Shown: positions 32,899 to 41,336 of the stretch, one piece after another
Layout: each line of letters starts with the position of its first letter
Position numbering within the stretch: position 1 is the first letter of the stretch
Source of the DNA: Nocardioides oleivorans
GTDB lineage: Bacteria > Actinomycetota > Actinomycetes > Propionibacteriales > Nocardioidaceae
Length of the DNA stretch: 64,000 bases
Assembly: GCF_004137255.1 (NCBI RefSeq)
Contig: NZ_SDWT01000002.1
Span: 62,001-126,000, forward strand
Direction: 5' to 3'
Notes under the pieces: model-generated
What the model saw: only the letters and a program-made list of their open reading frames with translations
The model's database searches: none
Told to the model about the DNA's origin: nothing
Made by a program: the position numbers and the translations under genes

Positions 32899-34170
32899 GT
32901 GAGCGATCAGCGTCAGCGACTCCTCGACGTCGCCCAGGCCGAGGGCCGGTTGACCTCCGTGGTCGGCGCGGTCCTCGACCGCTACGGCGCGGTCTGGGCC
33001 GGCGGCGCGGGCGACGCGCCGGGCCTCGACGGGCAGTACCGGATCGGCTCGATCACCAAGACGTTGACCGCCGTCCTGGTGATGCAGGCGCGCGACTCCG
33101 GGGTGCTCGACCTGTCGGACCCGCTGTCGGCCCACCTCGGCGACGTCGGCTACGGCGAGACCACGATCCGCGACGTCCTGGCGCACACCTCCGGCATGCA
33201 GAGCGAGCCGCGGGGCCCGTGGTGGGAGCGGACCCGCGGCTCCGACTTCTCCGCCCTGGCTGCCGCGAACGACGGCTCGGGTCGCGTGGCCCGGGCCGGC
33301 GACTGGTTCCACTACTCCAACCTCGGCTACGGGCTCCTCGGCGAGGTGGTCGCCCGTCGACTCGGCGCGCCGTGGCGCGTGCTGGTCGCGGAACGGCTGC
33401 TGCAGCCGCTGGGCATGCGGGCGACGTCGTACCTCCCGCGGCCGGGGGCGCAGCCGGGCTGGAGCGTGGACCACTTCACCGGCATCCGCATGCACGAGCC
33501 CCTCACCGACACCGGTGCGATGGCCGCGGCCGGCCAGCTCTGGTCCACGCTCGGCGACCTCGTCACGTGGGGGCAGGTGCTCGGCGGGTCGCGCCCCGAC
33601 GTGCTGCCTGCTGCCACGCTGGCGGAGATGCAGCGGCCCGTCACCCCCGACCACGGGCTCGGCCTGATGCTCGGCGTGCACCCCGGCGGCCGCCTCATCG
33701 GGCACAACGGCTCGATGCCCGGCTTCCTGGCCGCCCTCTACGTCGACCCTGACAGCGGGATCGGCGCCGCCGTCCTGACGAACGCCACGACCGGGATCGA
33801 TCCGCGTGACCTCGCGATCTCGCTCATCGAGGGCGATCCGGACGCCGCGGACGAGCGTCCGCCACCGTGGCGGCCCACCCTCGAGCTGCCCGGCGAGGTG
33901 CTCGGGGTCCCGGGCCTGTGGTTCTGGGGCAACTCCGCCTACGACGTGCGGTGGCACAACTCCGGGCTGGAGCTGCGGCCGATCGCGCGCGGGGGAGCGG
34001 TGAGCGACCGCTTCGAGCTCGTCGACGGGCGGCTGGTCGGCGTCCTGGGCTACCACCGTGGCGAGCACCTCCGCGTCGTACGACGTCCGGACGGGTCGAT
34101 CCGCAACCTCGAGTGCGCCTCGTTCGTCTACACACGGAGGCCCTACGACCCCGAGCCCGGGCTCGGCTAG
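32899..34170 (+). CDS. Serine hydrolase of the beta-lactamase / class C family
   Basis: 423 residues without a signal peptide. Catalytic SxxK as SITK at about residues 54-57, YSN (YxN motif) at about 136-138, and HNGSMPGF as the HxG motif at about 269. Beta-lactamase superfamily (Pfam Beta-lactamase): D-aminopeptidases, esterases and class C-like enzymes. A C-terminal 110-residue region (WRPTLELPGEVLGVPGLWFWGNSAYDVRWHNSGLEL) looks like the lipocalin-like extra domain of such hydrolases. With no export signal, a cytoplasmic esterase or peptidase role is more likely than antibiotic resistance. Substrate unknown. Confidence 0.85.
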   Translation: MSDQRQRLLDVAQAEGRLTSVVGAVLDRYGAVWAGGAGDAPGLDGQYRIGSITKTLTAVLVMQARDSGVLDLSDPLSAHLGDVGYGETTIRDVLAHTSGMQSEPRGPWWERTRGSDFSALAAANDGSGRVARAGDWFHYSNLGYGLLGEVVARRLGAPWRVLVAERLLQPLGMRATSYLPRPGAQPGWSVDHFTGIRMHEPLTDTGAMAAAGQLWSTLGDLVTWGQVLGGSRPDVLPAATLAEMQRPVTPDHGLGLMLGVHPGGRLIGHNGSMPGFLAALYVDPDSGIGAAVLTNATTGIDPRDLAISLIEGDPDAADERPPPWRPTLELPGEVLGVPGLWFWGNSAYDVRWHNSGLELRPIARGGAVSDRFELVDGRLVGVLGYHRGEHLRVVRRPDGSIRNLECASFVYTRRPYDPEPGLG

Positions 34171-34173
34171 GGT
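34168..34173 (+). promoter_or_regulatory. -10-like TAGGGT overlapping the upstream stop codon
   Basis: TAGGGT begins at the TAG stop of the serine hydrolase gene. It implies a leader of about 20 nt that contains the GGGGGAG ribosome-binding site of the DUF1906 gene. Confidence 0.4.
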
Positions 34174-34201
34174 CGGCCACCCACAGATCTCGGGGGAGAC
34201 C

Positions 34202-35548
34202 ATGCGCGCCAACCTGCACGTCAACCTGCACCGCCCTGCCCGCCTCGCCGTCGTGGCGGCCGTCGTCGTCGCCTTCTGCGCCACGCTGCTCACCGGCGGC
34301 AGCGCTGATGCCGCGCCCCGCGGCAAGGACGGCCTCACCGGCTACGCCTTCGACGCGCGGTGCGCGCCGACCCAGGAGCAGATGGACGCCTGGCTGACCT
34401 CGTCGCCGTTCTGGGGCGTCGGGGTCTACATCGGCGGGTCGACGGCGTCGTGCCGCACCACGGAGACCGATCCCGGCCAGCCGCACCTCGACGCCACCTG
34501 GGTGTCGCGTCAGCGGTCCGCCGGCTGGCGGGTGCTGCCGATCTGGGTCGGGCCGCAGGCCGCGTGCTCGGCCTACGGGGACCTGATCGACCCGAACCCG
34601 GCGGGCGAGTACGCCGCCGCTGACGCACGCGGCCGGGCCGAGGCCACCGCCGCCGTGGCCCGGGCCCGCGAGCTGGGCGTCGCGTCCCGCACGACGCTCT
34701 GGTACGACCTCGAGGGCGGCTTCGACGTCGCCGACGAGGACTGCCGGCGCTCGGCGCTGCGGTTCCTCAGCGGCTGGACCGAGGCCCTCCACGACCTCCG
34801 GTACCGCTCGGGCGTCTACTCCAGCATCTCCGCCGGCATCCACGTCCTCGACAACGCCGACAACCTCTCGCCGGGGTCGTACGCCATGCCCGACCAGGTC
34901 TGGTTCGCGTGGGACAACAACCGGGCCGACGTCGACGTCGACCCCCGCTGGGTCCGCAAGGACAGCTGGGAGGGCGAGCGGGTGCACCAGTACCAGCTGC
35001 ACACCGCGGCCACCTACGGCGGAGTCCCGCTGACGATCGACCGCAACTTCCTCGAGCTCGACGCCGGCTCGCAGGCGCCGCGCACGCTCCTGGCGTGCGG
35101 GCGCACCGACCTCGACCTCCGGTCGTACCCCCGCCTCCGCACCGGTCGCAGCGGTGACGCGGTGAAGGCGCTCCAGTGCCTGCTGCGGAAGCACGCCGGC
35201 TACCGCGCGCGCCTCGACGGGCGCTACGACGCCCAGGTCGCCCGCGCGGTGACGAAGTTCCAGCGCCGCCACGACCTGGAGCGGACCGGGAGGACCGACC
35301 CCGCGACGTGGACCGCCCTGTTCGCCCGGGGGTCGAAGCCGCTGATGAAGGTGGGCTCCTCCGGCGACGCCGCGCTCCGGCTCCAGCGAGCGCTGCGCGC
35401 CTCCGGCCCCCGCTCGGTGAAGGTCACGGGAGTCGTCACGGACCGGACGACCCGGGCCGTCGCCCGCTACCAGCGCCGCCTCGGGCTCGACGCCACCGGA
35501 GTCGTCACGACCGACACCTGGAAGGCCCTCCAGACCGGCGCGCACTGA
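34202..35548 (+). CDS. Secreted DUF1906 glycoside-hydrolase-like protein with two peptidoglycan-binding domains
   Basis: 448 residues. Signal peptide at about 11-38 (PARLAVVAAVVVAFCATLLTGGSADAA). The DUF1906 (Rv2525c-like TIM-barrel) domain at about 45-290 has GYAFDARCAPT, GVYIGG, LWYDLEGGFD (acidic residues at the expected catalytic site) and GVYSS. Two PG_binding_1 repeats follow (LRTGRSGDAVKALQCLL ... RDLERTGRTDPATWTAL and MKVGSSGDAALRLQRAL ... TGVVTTDTWKAL). Probably binds or cleaves cell-wall glycan outside the cell. ATG 34202 has GGGGGAG 5 nt upstream; the longer open frame is spurious. Confidence 0.88.
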   Translation: MRANLHVNLHRPARLAVVAAVVVAFCATLLTGGSADAAPRGKDGLTGYAFDARCAPTQEQMDAWLTSSPFWGVGVYIGGSTASCRTTETDPGQPHLDATWVSRQRSAGWRVLPIWVGPQAACSAYGDLIDPNPAGEYAAADARGRAEATAAVARARELGVASRTTLWYDLEGGFDVADEDCRRSALRFLSGWTEALHDLRYRSGVYSSISAGIHVLDNADNLSPGSYAMPDQVWFAWDNNRADVDVDPRWVRKDSWEGERVHQYQLHTAATYGGVPLTIDRNFLELDAGSQAPRTLLACGRTDLDLRSYPRLRTGRSGDAVKALQCLLRKHAGYRARLDGRYDAQVARAVTKFQRRHDLERTGRTDPATWTALFARGSKPLMKVGSSGDAALRLQRALRASGPRSVKVTGVVTDRTTRAVARYQRRLGLDATGVVTTDTWKALQTGAH

Positions 35549-35650
35549 CCGGCGTTTCCCGCCTCGTTTCGGCTGCCGCGCCGCAGGGCTGGGGCTAGTG
35601 TTGCCGCCGGGCGCATCCATGGCGCACCGCATCCGTCAAAGGGGAATGAC

Positions 35651-36850
35651 ATGGGACTGTTCCAGGCTGTCAGCGGCGCCATCGGAGGCACGCTCGCCGA
35701 CCAGTGGCTCGACTTCTACGGCGTGCCGGACGGGCTCCCCGCCACCGCAGCGCTGTTCCCGGCGGTGGCCAAGGGGCAGAACGCCGGGCGCGGCAGCAAC
35801 ACCCGCGGCTCCGAGGGCGTGATCACCAACGGCTCGAAGATCGTCGTGCCCGAGGGCTACGGACTCGTCCTGGTCGAGGACGGCGCCTTCACCGGCTTCG
35901 CCGCCCAGCCCGGCGGCTACATCTGGGACTCGGAGGAATCCGCGTCGCAGTCGGTCTTCTCCGGAGGCGGCCTGGTCGACTCGCTCATCAAGCAGAGCTG
36001 GGAGCGCTTCAAGTTCGGTGGTCGCCCCGGCTCGCAGCAGACCGCGATCTTCGTCGCGCTCAAGGAGCTGCCCAACAACAAGTTCGGCACCCAGTCGGAG
36101 ATCTACTGGGACGACGCGTTCCTCAACACGCAGGTCGGCGCGATCACCCGCGGGACCTACACGCTGAAGATCAGCGACCCGCTGACCTTCATCCGCAACT
36201 TCGTCTCCGCGGCCGTCATCAACGGCCACGGCGTCTTCGACTTCACCGACATCGACAACCCGGCCGGTGAGCAGCTCTTCAACGAGGTCGTCGGCTCGCT
36301 CGCGCCGGCGTTCTCGATGTACACCAACGACCCGGCCAAGGGCAACCGGATCGCGCGGCTCCAGCAGGACTCCATCGGCTTCGCGCAGTCGCTCTCGGCA
36401 GCGGTCGAGCAGAACTACCAGTGGCGCAGCGACCGCGGGCTCGAGATCGTCAAGACCGCGATCATCTCGATCGAGTACGACGAGAACACTCGCGAGCTGC
36501 TGAAGAACGTCCAGCGTGCCGATGCCCTCTCCGGCCAGCGCGGCAACTCCAACCTGCAGGCGTCGGTCGCCGCGGGCATCGAGTCGGCGGGCGAGAACGC
36601 CGGTCCCGGCGGAGTCATCGGGATGGGCATGGCGACCGGCGGGATGGGACTCGGCGGCCTCCAGCAGCCGGCGGGCCAGCCCGCACCGGCGGCACCTGCC
36701 GCCCCGGCCGCCGCCGCACCGGCAGCGCCTGCCGAGCCTGCCGTCGACGACCCGATGGCGGTGCTCAAGCGGGCCAAGGACATGCTCGACGCCGGGCTCA
36801 TCACCCAGGAGGACTACGACGCGGCGAAGGCCAAGGCGCTCGGTCTCTGA
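35651..36850 (+). CDS. SPFH-domain protein with C-terminal SHOCT motif
   Basis: 399 residues, no signal peptide. An N-terminal SPFH/band-7-like domain (residues about 45-300: GSKIVVPEGYGLVLVEDGAFTGFAAQPGGYIW, ITRGTYTLKISDPLTFIRNFV) leads to a Gly/Met-rich and then Ala/Pro-rich linker (AAPAAPAAAAPAAPAEPA). The last 30 residues are a SHOCT helix pair (MAVLKRAKDMLDAGLITQEDYDAAKAKAL). Such 'virion core-like' SPFH proteins oligomerise on membranes; function unknown. A -10-like TAGTGT lies at about 35596, and AAAGGGGAA precedes the ATG. First gene of a three-gene cassette with the next two. Confidence 0.85.
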   Translation: MGLFQAVSGAIGGTLADQWLDFYGVPDGLPATAALFPAVAKGQNAGRGSNTRGSEGVITNGSKIVVPEGYGLVLVEDGAFTGFAAQPGGYIWDSEESASQSVFSGGGLVDSLIKQSWERFKFGGRPGSQQTAIFVALKELPNNKFGTQSEIYWDDAFLNTQVGAITRGTYTLKISDPLTFIRNFVSAAVINGHGVFDFTDIDNPAGEQLFNEVVGSLAPAFSMYTNDPAKGNRIARLQQDSIGFAQSLSAAVEQNYQWRSDRGLEIVKTAIISIEYDENTRELLKNVQRADALSGQRGNSNLQASVAAGIESAGENAGPGGVIGMGMATGGMGLGGLQQPAGQPAPAAPAAPAAAAPAAPAEPAVDDPMAVLKRAKDMLDAGLITQEDYDAAKAKALGL

Positions 36851-36851
36851 G

Positions 36852-38093
36852 ATGACCGAGGAGAACAAGCCCTTCGACGGTCCGCCCCTCTCGCTGGAGG
36901 AGGAGCTCGCCGCCGCCCGCGCCGAGCCCGAGGCCGGTCCGGACATCAAGACCGTCAACGAGGACCTGGCCGACGGCGTCAACCGCTGTCCCAAGTGCGG
37001 GTCCACCGACGTCCGGCTGCGCGGGTCGACCGGGATGCTCGTGTGCCTGTTCTGCCGCAACGAGTGGCAGGAGTCGCGGGTCGAGGAGGAGTTCGGCCTC
37101 GGCGAGGGGATCGACGACCTGCAGGGCACCGTCATCGCCGGCGGCGCCGAGGAGATCGACGACGACGCCAACGCCGTCGTCACCCTGAAGTGCGGGGGAT
37201 GCGGCGCCGAGGTGGTCGTCGACACCGCGCACGCGATGAACGCGCGCTGCCACTGGTGCCGCCACACCCTCAACATCCAGCAGCAGATGCCCAACGGCGC
37301 CGTGCCCGATGCGGTCCTGCCGTTCCGGCTCACGCACGACGAGGCGGTCACGAGGATCCGCGAGTTCGCCTCGAAGCGACAGCTCTTCGCGCACCCGCGC
37401 TTCAAGAAGGAGTTCGTCCCGGAGAACGTGCTCGGTGTCTACCTGCCCTACCTCGTGATCGACGCGCGCGCCGAGGCGACGTACGCCGGCACGGGCGAGG
37501 TGCAGACGCGCCGTTGGACGGAGAAGCACGGCGACAACAGCACCACCTACTACGCCGCCGACGTCTTCAAGGTCGACCGCACGGTGCAGTTCACCGTCGA
37601 CGACCTCACCATCGAGGGCGCCGCCGACCGGGCCAGCAAGGACGAGTCGAAGACGAACAACATCGTCAACACCGTCCTGCCGTTCGACACGAAGAACGCC
37701 GTGAAGTGGAACTCCAGCTATCTCGTGGGCTTCACCAGCGAGAAGCGCGACCTCGACGTGGACGACCTCCAGCCGGTGCTCCAGGACCAGCTGCTGTCGA
37801 TCGGTCGGTCGCAGGTCGAGGGCTCGATCGCCGAGTTCGACCGCGGCGTGCGGTGGGAGCAGGAGGGCCTCGACGTCGGTGGCTCGCGGTGGGTCTCGAT
37901 GTACCTCCCGGTCTGGGTCTACTCCTACTTCCAGGAGGACACGAAGATGCTCCACTACATCGCCGTCAACGCGCGCACGGGCGAGACGATGGGCAGCGTG
38001 CCGGTCTCGCAGTGGCGGCTCGTCCTCGCCGCGCTGACCGTCGGCACGTTCCTCGAGGGCATTGCAGGCGTGCTCCTGGTGGCGCTGTCGTGA
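36852..38093 (+). CDS. TFIIB-type zinc-ribbon membrane-associated protein
   Basis: 413 residues from ATG 36852, one base after the SPFH stop. Two zinc ribbons: RCPKCGSTDVRL ... LVCLFCRNEW (about 38-68) and LKCGGCGAEVVV ... ARCHWCRHTL (about 115-140). A beta-rich region of about 220 residues follows (VLGVYLPYLVIDARAEATYAG ... WVSMYLPVWVYSYFQ), then one C-terminal hydrophobic helix (LVLAALTVGTFLEGIAGVLLVAL). This is a conserved partner of SPFH proteins whose function is unknown; a chaperone-like or sensing role at a membrane scaffold is inference. The longer frame that overlaps the SPFH gene is spurious. Confidence 0.8.
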   Translation: MTEENKPFDGPPLSLEEELAAARAEPEAGPDIKTVNEDLADGVNRCPKCGSTDVRLRGSTGMLVCLFCRNEWQESRVEEEFGLGEGIDDLQGTVIAGGAEEIDDDANAVVTLKCGGCGAEVVVDTAHAMNARCHWCRHTLNIQQQMPNGAVPDAVLPFRLTHDEAVTRIREFASKRQLFAHPRFKKEFVPENVLGVYLPYLVIDARAEATYAGTGEVQTRRWTEKHGDNSTTYYAADVFKVDRTVQFTVDDLTIEGAADRASKDESKTNNIVNTVLPFDTKNAVKWNSSYLVGFTSEKRDLDVDDLQPVLQDQLLSIGRSQVEGSIAEFDRGVRWEQEGLDVGGSRWVSMYLPVWVYSYFQEDTKMLHYIAVNARTGETMGSVPVSQWRLVLAALTVGTFLEGIAGVLLVALS

Positions 38094-38383
38094 CCGCCCT
38101 GGTGAGCGGGGTCGTCCTCGACGTCGTGGTGATGGCCTCCGATGGTCCTCCGGTCTGGCTGCTCGCGGCCGGCCCCGCGGGCGCGGTGGCGACCTACTGG
38201 GCGCTGTTCCGCTACTACCGCAACACCGACAAGTCGCACTCCTACGAGCGCGACACGATCATCGAGGCGAAGCCGGTGCAGGGCGGGCGGGAGAAGATCG
38301 ACCACATCTCCAAGACCCGCAGGTCCGGCATCGACGGTGACAACAGCTCGCGCCACCGCCAGCGGGTCAACCGCCTGCGCTGA
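38090..38383 (+). CDS. Small membrane protein of the SPFH cassette
   Basis: 97 residues from GTG 38090, overlapping the zinc-ribbon gene's stop (GTGA). Two hydrophobic segments ([36 protein letters not shown]) are followed by a charged, hydrophilic C-terminus ([22 protein letters not shown] ... HRQRVNRLR). No recognised family. Translational coupling to the two preceding genes makes it a likely third member of their complex. Confidence 0.75.
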   Translation: MTALVSGVVLDVVVMASDGPPVWLLAAGPAGAVATYWALFRYYRNTDKSHSYERDTIIEAKPVQGGREKIDHISKTRRSGIDGDNSSRHRQRVNRLR

Positions 38384-38401
38384 CGCCGTACGACGAGGGG
38401 C

Positions 38402-39796
38402 TCAGACGCCCTGCGAGACGCTCGACATGTTGAAGTCGGGGATCCGCAGGGCGGGCGTCGCGGTGCGCGAGAAGTAGTCGTCGCCCCACTCGCGGCTGAA
38501 GCTCGGGACCGTGGCGGTGGCGGCGTTGAACCGGTTGAGCAGGTCGATCGGGCTCTCGTTCCACCGGAAGTTGTTGGCCGCGCCCACGATCTCGCCGTCC
38601 TCGACGACGTAGACCCCGTCGCGCGTGAGGCCGGTGAGCAGCATCGTCTGCGGGTCCACCTCACGGATGTACCAGAGGCAGGTCAGGAGCAGGCCGCGGC
38701 GGGTGGCGGCGACCAGGTCGTCGATCGTGCCGGCGCCGTCGCCCACCTCGAGGACGAGGTTGTCGATCATCGGCGTGACGGGCTGGCCGGTCATGCCCGC
38801 CGAGTGCCGCGTCTGCAGCAGACCGGTCAGCAGGCCGTCCTGGATCCAGTCGGTGCGCTCGAGCGGCAGACCGTTGTCGAAGACGGAGTCGGTGTTGTCC
38901 GACGCGCCGGCCATCACGAACGGCGCGCACTCCAGGCCGGGGTAGGCCGGGTCGGAGAAGAGGCTGACGCCCGGGGCGGCCACCTTGTCGTGGATGCGGG
39001 TGCCTCCGCCTCGGCGGCTGTAGACGGACTCGCCCTCGTGGGCGACGCGCGCGCCGGCGCCCCAGTAGGCGTCGATCATCAGGTCGGCGACCGACGACGG
39101 GGGCAGGATGGTGTCGTAGCGGCCGGCCGGCAGGTCGATGCGCCGCTCGGCCCACGCGAGCCGCTGGGCGACGGTCGCGGCCATCGTGGCGGCGTCGACG
39201 TCGCTGAAGTCGCGTGTCGCACCTCCGGTCCAGGCGCTGCGGGTGAGCGAGGTGTCCTTGGCGGTGCAGGCGTAGTGTCCGGTCGGCTGCACGTGGCGCA
39301 GCCGGAGCCCGCGCGTCGAGCCGAGGTAGGTCGTCGTCACGTCGTGGTTGACGAAGCCGTAGAGCAGGCGGTCCTCCGCGGAGGCCTGGCCGAAGGCGTC
39401 GCCGAGGGCGGGCGCGAACGCGTCGTAGACCCCGATGTCGGTGGTGGCGGGGGAGTCGTCCCAGTCGGCGGAGGTGCGTTCGCCGACGAGGTCGGCGGCG
39501 TCCTCCGAGGGGGAGCCGGCCCGGGCGGCCGCGTCGGCCGCCTCGACGAGGGCGGTGACCTGGTCGGTCGTCGCGGCGCTGCCGGACACCGAGCCCGTCG
39601 CGATGCCGCCGTCGACGGAGGCGAAGCTCACGATCGTCACCGACACCTCGGTCATCACGCCGTTGGTGGTGAGGGTGTTGTTGGCCCAGCGCAGGTTGGC
39701 GCTGGTGACGTCGCGGACGATGGCGATGCAGTCGTCGGCGCGCGACGTCGTGAGCGCGTGCTCGACGAGCTGCTGCGCGGTGGTGGAGCTGGTCAT
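38402..39796 (-). CDS. TldE/PmbA-type metallopeptidase partner
   Basis: 464 residues of the PmbA/TldD family without the HExxxH zinc motif, as expected for TldE. Conserved C-terminal blocks: [54 protein letters not shown]. TldD-TldE form a hetero-oligomeric protease in which TldE is the inactive structural partner; known substrates are unfolded peptides, CcdA and RiPP precursors. ATG 39796 shares one base with the tldD stop. The longer open frame is spurious. Confidence 0.88.
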   Translation of the reverse strand: MTSSTTAQQLVEHALTTSRADDCIAIVRDVTSANLRWANNTLTTNGVMTEVSVTIVSFASVDGGIATGSVSGSAATTDQVTALVEAADAAARAGSPSEDAADLVGERTSADWDDSPATTDIGVYDAFAPALGDAFGQASAEDRLLYGFVNHDVTTTYLGSTRGLRLRHVQPTGHYACTAKDTSLTRSAWTGGATRDFSDVDAATMAATVAQRLAWAERRIDLPAGRYDTILPPSSVADLMIDAYWGAGARVAHEGESVYSRRGGGTRIHDKVAAPGVSLFSDPAYPGLECAPFVMAGASDNTDSVFDNGLPLERTDWIQDGLLTGLLQTRHSAGMTGQPVTPMIDNLVLEVGDGAGTIDDLVAATRRGLLLTCLWYIREVDPQTMLLTGLTRDGVYVVEDGEIVGAANNFRWNESPIDLLNRFNAATATVPSFSREWGDDYFSRTATPALRIPDFNMSSVSQGV

Positions 39797-41313
39797 CAGT
39801 GGCCTGCCTCGTCGATGGTGTTGAGGATGTTGACGCCCCGGAACAGGGCGCTCGGGCAGCCGTGGCTGACGGCCGCCACCTGTCCCGGTTGGGCCTTGCC
39901 GCAGTTGAACGCCCCGCCGAGCACCCAGGTGTCGGGACCGCCGACGGCCTCCATGGACCCCCAGAAGTCGGTGGTGGTGGCCTGGTAGGCGACGTCGCGG
40001 AGCATCCCGTCGAGCGCGCCGTCGGTGATCTTGTAGAACCGCTGGCCCGTGAACTGGAAGTTGAAGCGCTGCATGTCGATCGACCACGACTTGTCGCCGA
40101 CGACGTAGATGCCGCGCTCGACCTTCCCGATCAGGTCGTCGGTGGACAGGTCGTCGGTGCCGGGCATGAGGGAGACGTTGGCCATCCGCTGGATCGGGAT
40201 GTGCCCGGGGGAGTCGGCATAGGCGCAGCCGTTGGAACGGCCGTCGTTGAGCTCGGGCTTGAGGTGGCCCATCGAGCGGTCGAGCTGGTAGCCCACGAGG
40301 ATGCCGTCGCGCACGATGTCCCAGGTCTGCGTCTCGACGCCCTCGTCGTCGTACCCGACCGTGGCGAGCCCGTGCTCCAGGGTGCGGTCGCCCTGGACGT
40401 TCATCACGGGCGAGCCGTAGTGCAGGGTGCCGAGCTTGTCGTAGGTGGCGAACGACGTCCCGGCGTAGTTGGCCTCGTAGCCGAGGGCGCGGTCGAGCTC
40501 GGTCGCGTGGCCGATCGACTCGTGGATGGTGAGCCAGAGGTTCGAGGGGTCGACGACGAGGTCGTAGGCACCGGCCTCGACGCTGGGGGCCTTGAGCTTC
40601 TCGCCCAGCAGGTCCGGGACCTCGGCGATCTCGGCGTCCCAGTCCCAGTGCGATCCGGTGAGGTACTCCCACCCGCGACCCACCGGCGGCGCGACCGACG
40701 CCATCGAGTCGAAGATGCCGGTGTCGGCGTCCTCGCCGGTGGCCTCGAACCCGGGCTGGAGGCGTACGCGCTGCTGCGTGGTGCGGGTGCCGGACAGGTC
40801 GGCGTAGTACTTGTTCTCCTGCACCTGCTGGAGGAAGGCGGTCGCGTGCGCCACGACGCCCGTGCGCAGGCGCTGGGTCCAGTCGACGAGCAGGTCGGCC
40901 TTCTCCCGGGTGGGCACCTCGAGCGGGTTCACCTCGTAGCCAGAGATCCAGGTGACGTCGTCGTGGACCGGCTCCGGCGCGAGCTCGACCGGGGTCGTGG
41001 TCATCGCGGCGGCGACCTTGGCGACGGCCACCGCTGTCTCGGCGACCCGTCGTGCCTCCTCGTCGGTCAGGACCACTCCGGAGGCGAAGCCCCAGGCCCC
41101 GCCGTGCACCACTCGGACGGCGAAGCCGAGGTCCTCGGCGTCGCTGGAGGTCTGGAGCACGCCGTCGCGTGCGCCGAGGTACTGGTACCGGTTGCGCTCG
41201 AAGCGGAAGTCCGCGTGACTGGCGCCGAGCTCCTGGGCTCGGGCCAGGGCCACGTCGCCGAGGCGACGGTGCGGCGTGTCGGAGAAGGTCGGGTCGAGCC
41301 CGGGCGCACTCAT
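39796..41313 (-). CDS. tldD: TldD metallopeptidase
   Basis: 505 residues. The zinc-binding HExxxH is HESIGH in LTIHESIGHATELDRALGYEANYAGTSF (about residue 266), with the downstream cysteine or acidic ligand region in GLMPGTDDLSTDDLIGK. Catalytic half of the TldD-TldE protease. ATG 41313 is preceded by TAGGTT at a 6-nt distance (leaderless). It is followed directly by tldE in the usual order. No RiPP precursor gene is visible nearby. Confidence 0.92.
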   Translation of the reverse strand: MSAPGLDPTFSDTPHRRLGDVALARAQELGASHADFRFERNRYQYLGARDGVLQTSSDAEDLGFAVRVVHGGAWGFASGVVLTDEEARRVAETAVAVAKVAAAMTTTPVELAPEPVHDDVTWISGYEVNPLEVPTREKADLLVDWTQRLRTGVVAHATAFLQQVQENKYYADLSGTRTTQQRVRLQPGFEATGEDADTGIFDSMASVAPPVGRGWEYLTGSHWDWDAEIAEVPDLLGEKLKAPSVEAGAYDLVVDPSNLWLTIHESIGHATELDRALGYEANYAGTSFATYDKLGTLHYGSPVMNVQGDRTLEHGLATVGYDDEGVETQTWDIVRDGILVGYQLDRSMGHLKPELNDGRSNGCAYADSPGHIPIQRMANVSLMPGTDDLSTDDLIGKVERGIYVVGDKSWSIDMQRFNFQFTGQRFYKITDGALDGMLRDVAYQATTTDFWGSMEAVGGPDTWVLGGAFNCGKAQPGQVAAVSHGCPSALFRGVNILNTIDEAGH

Positions 41314-41319
41314 GGAACG

Positions 41320-41325
41320 AACCTA
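41320..41325 (-). promoter_or_regulatory. -10 box TAGGTT of tldD, leaderless promoter
   Basis: TAGGTT (minus strand) with a 6-nt gap to ATG 41313. Confidence 0.55.
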
Positions 41326-41336
41326 CCGAAGGATCC

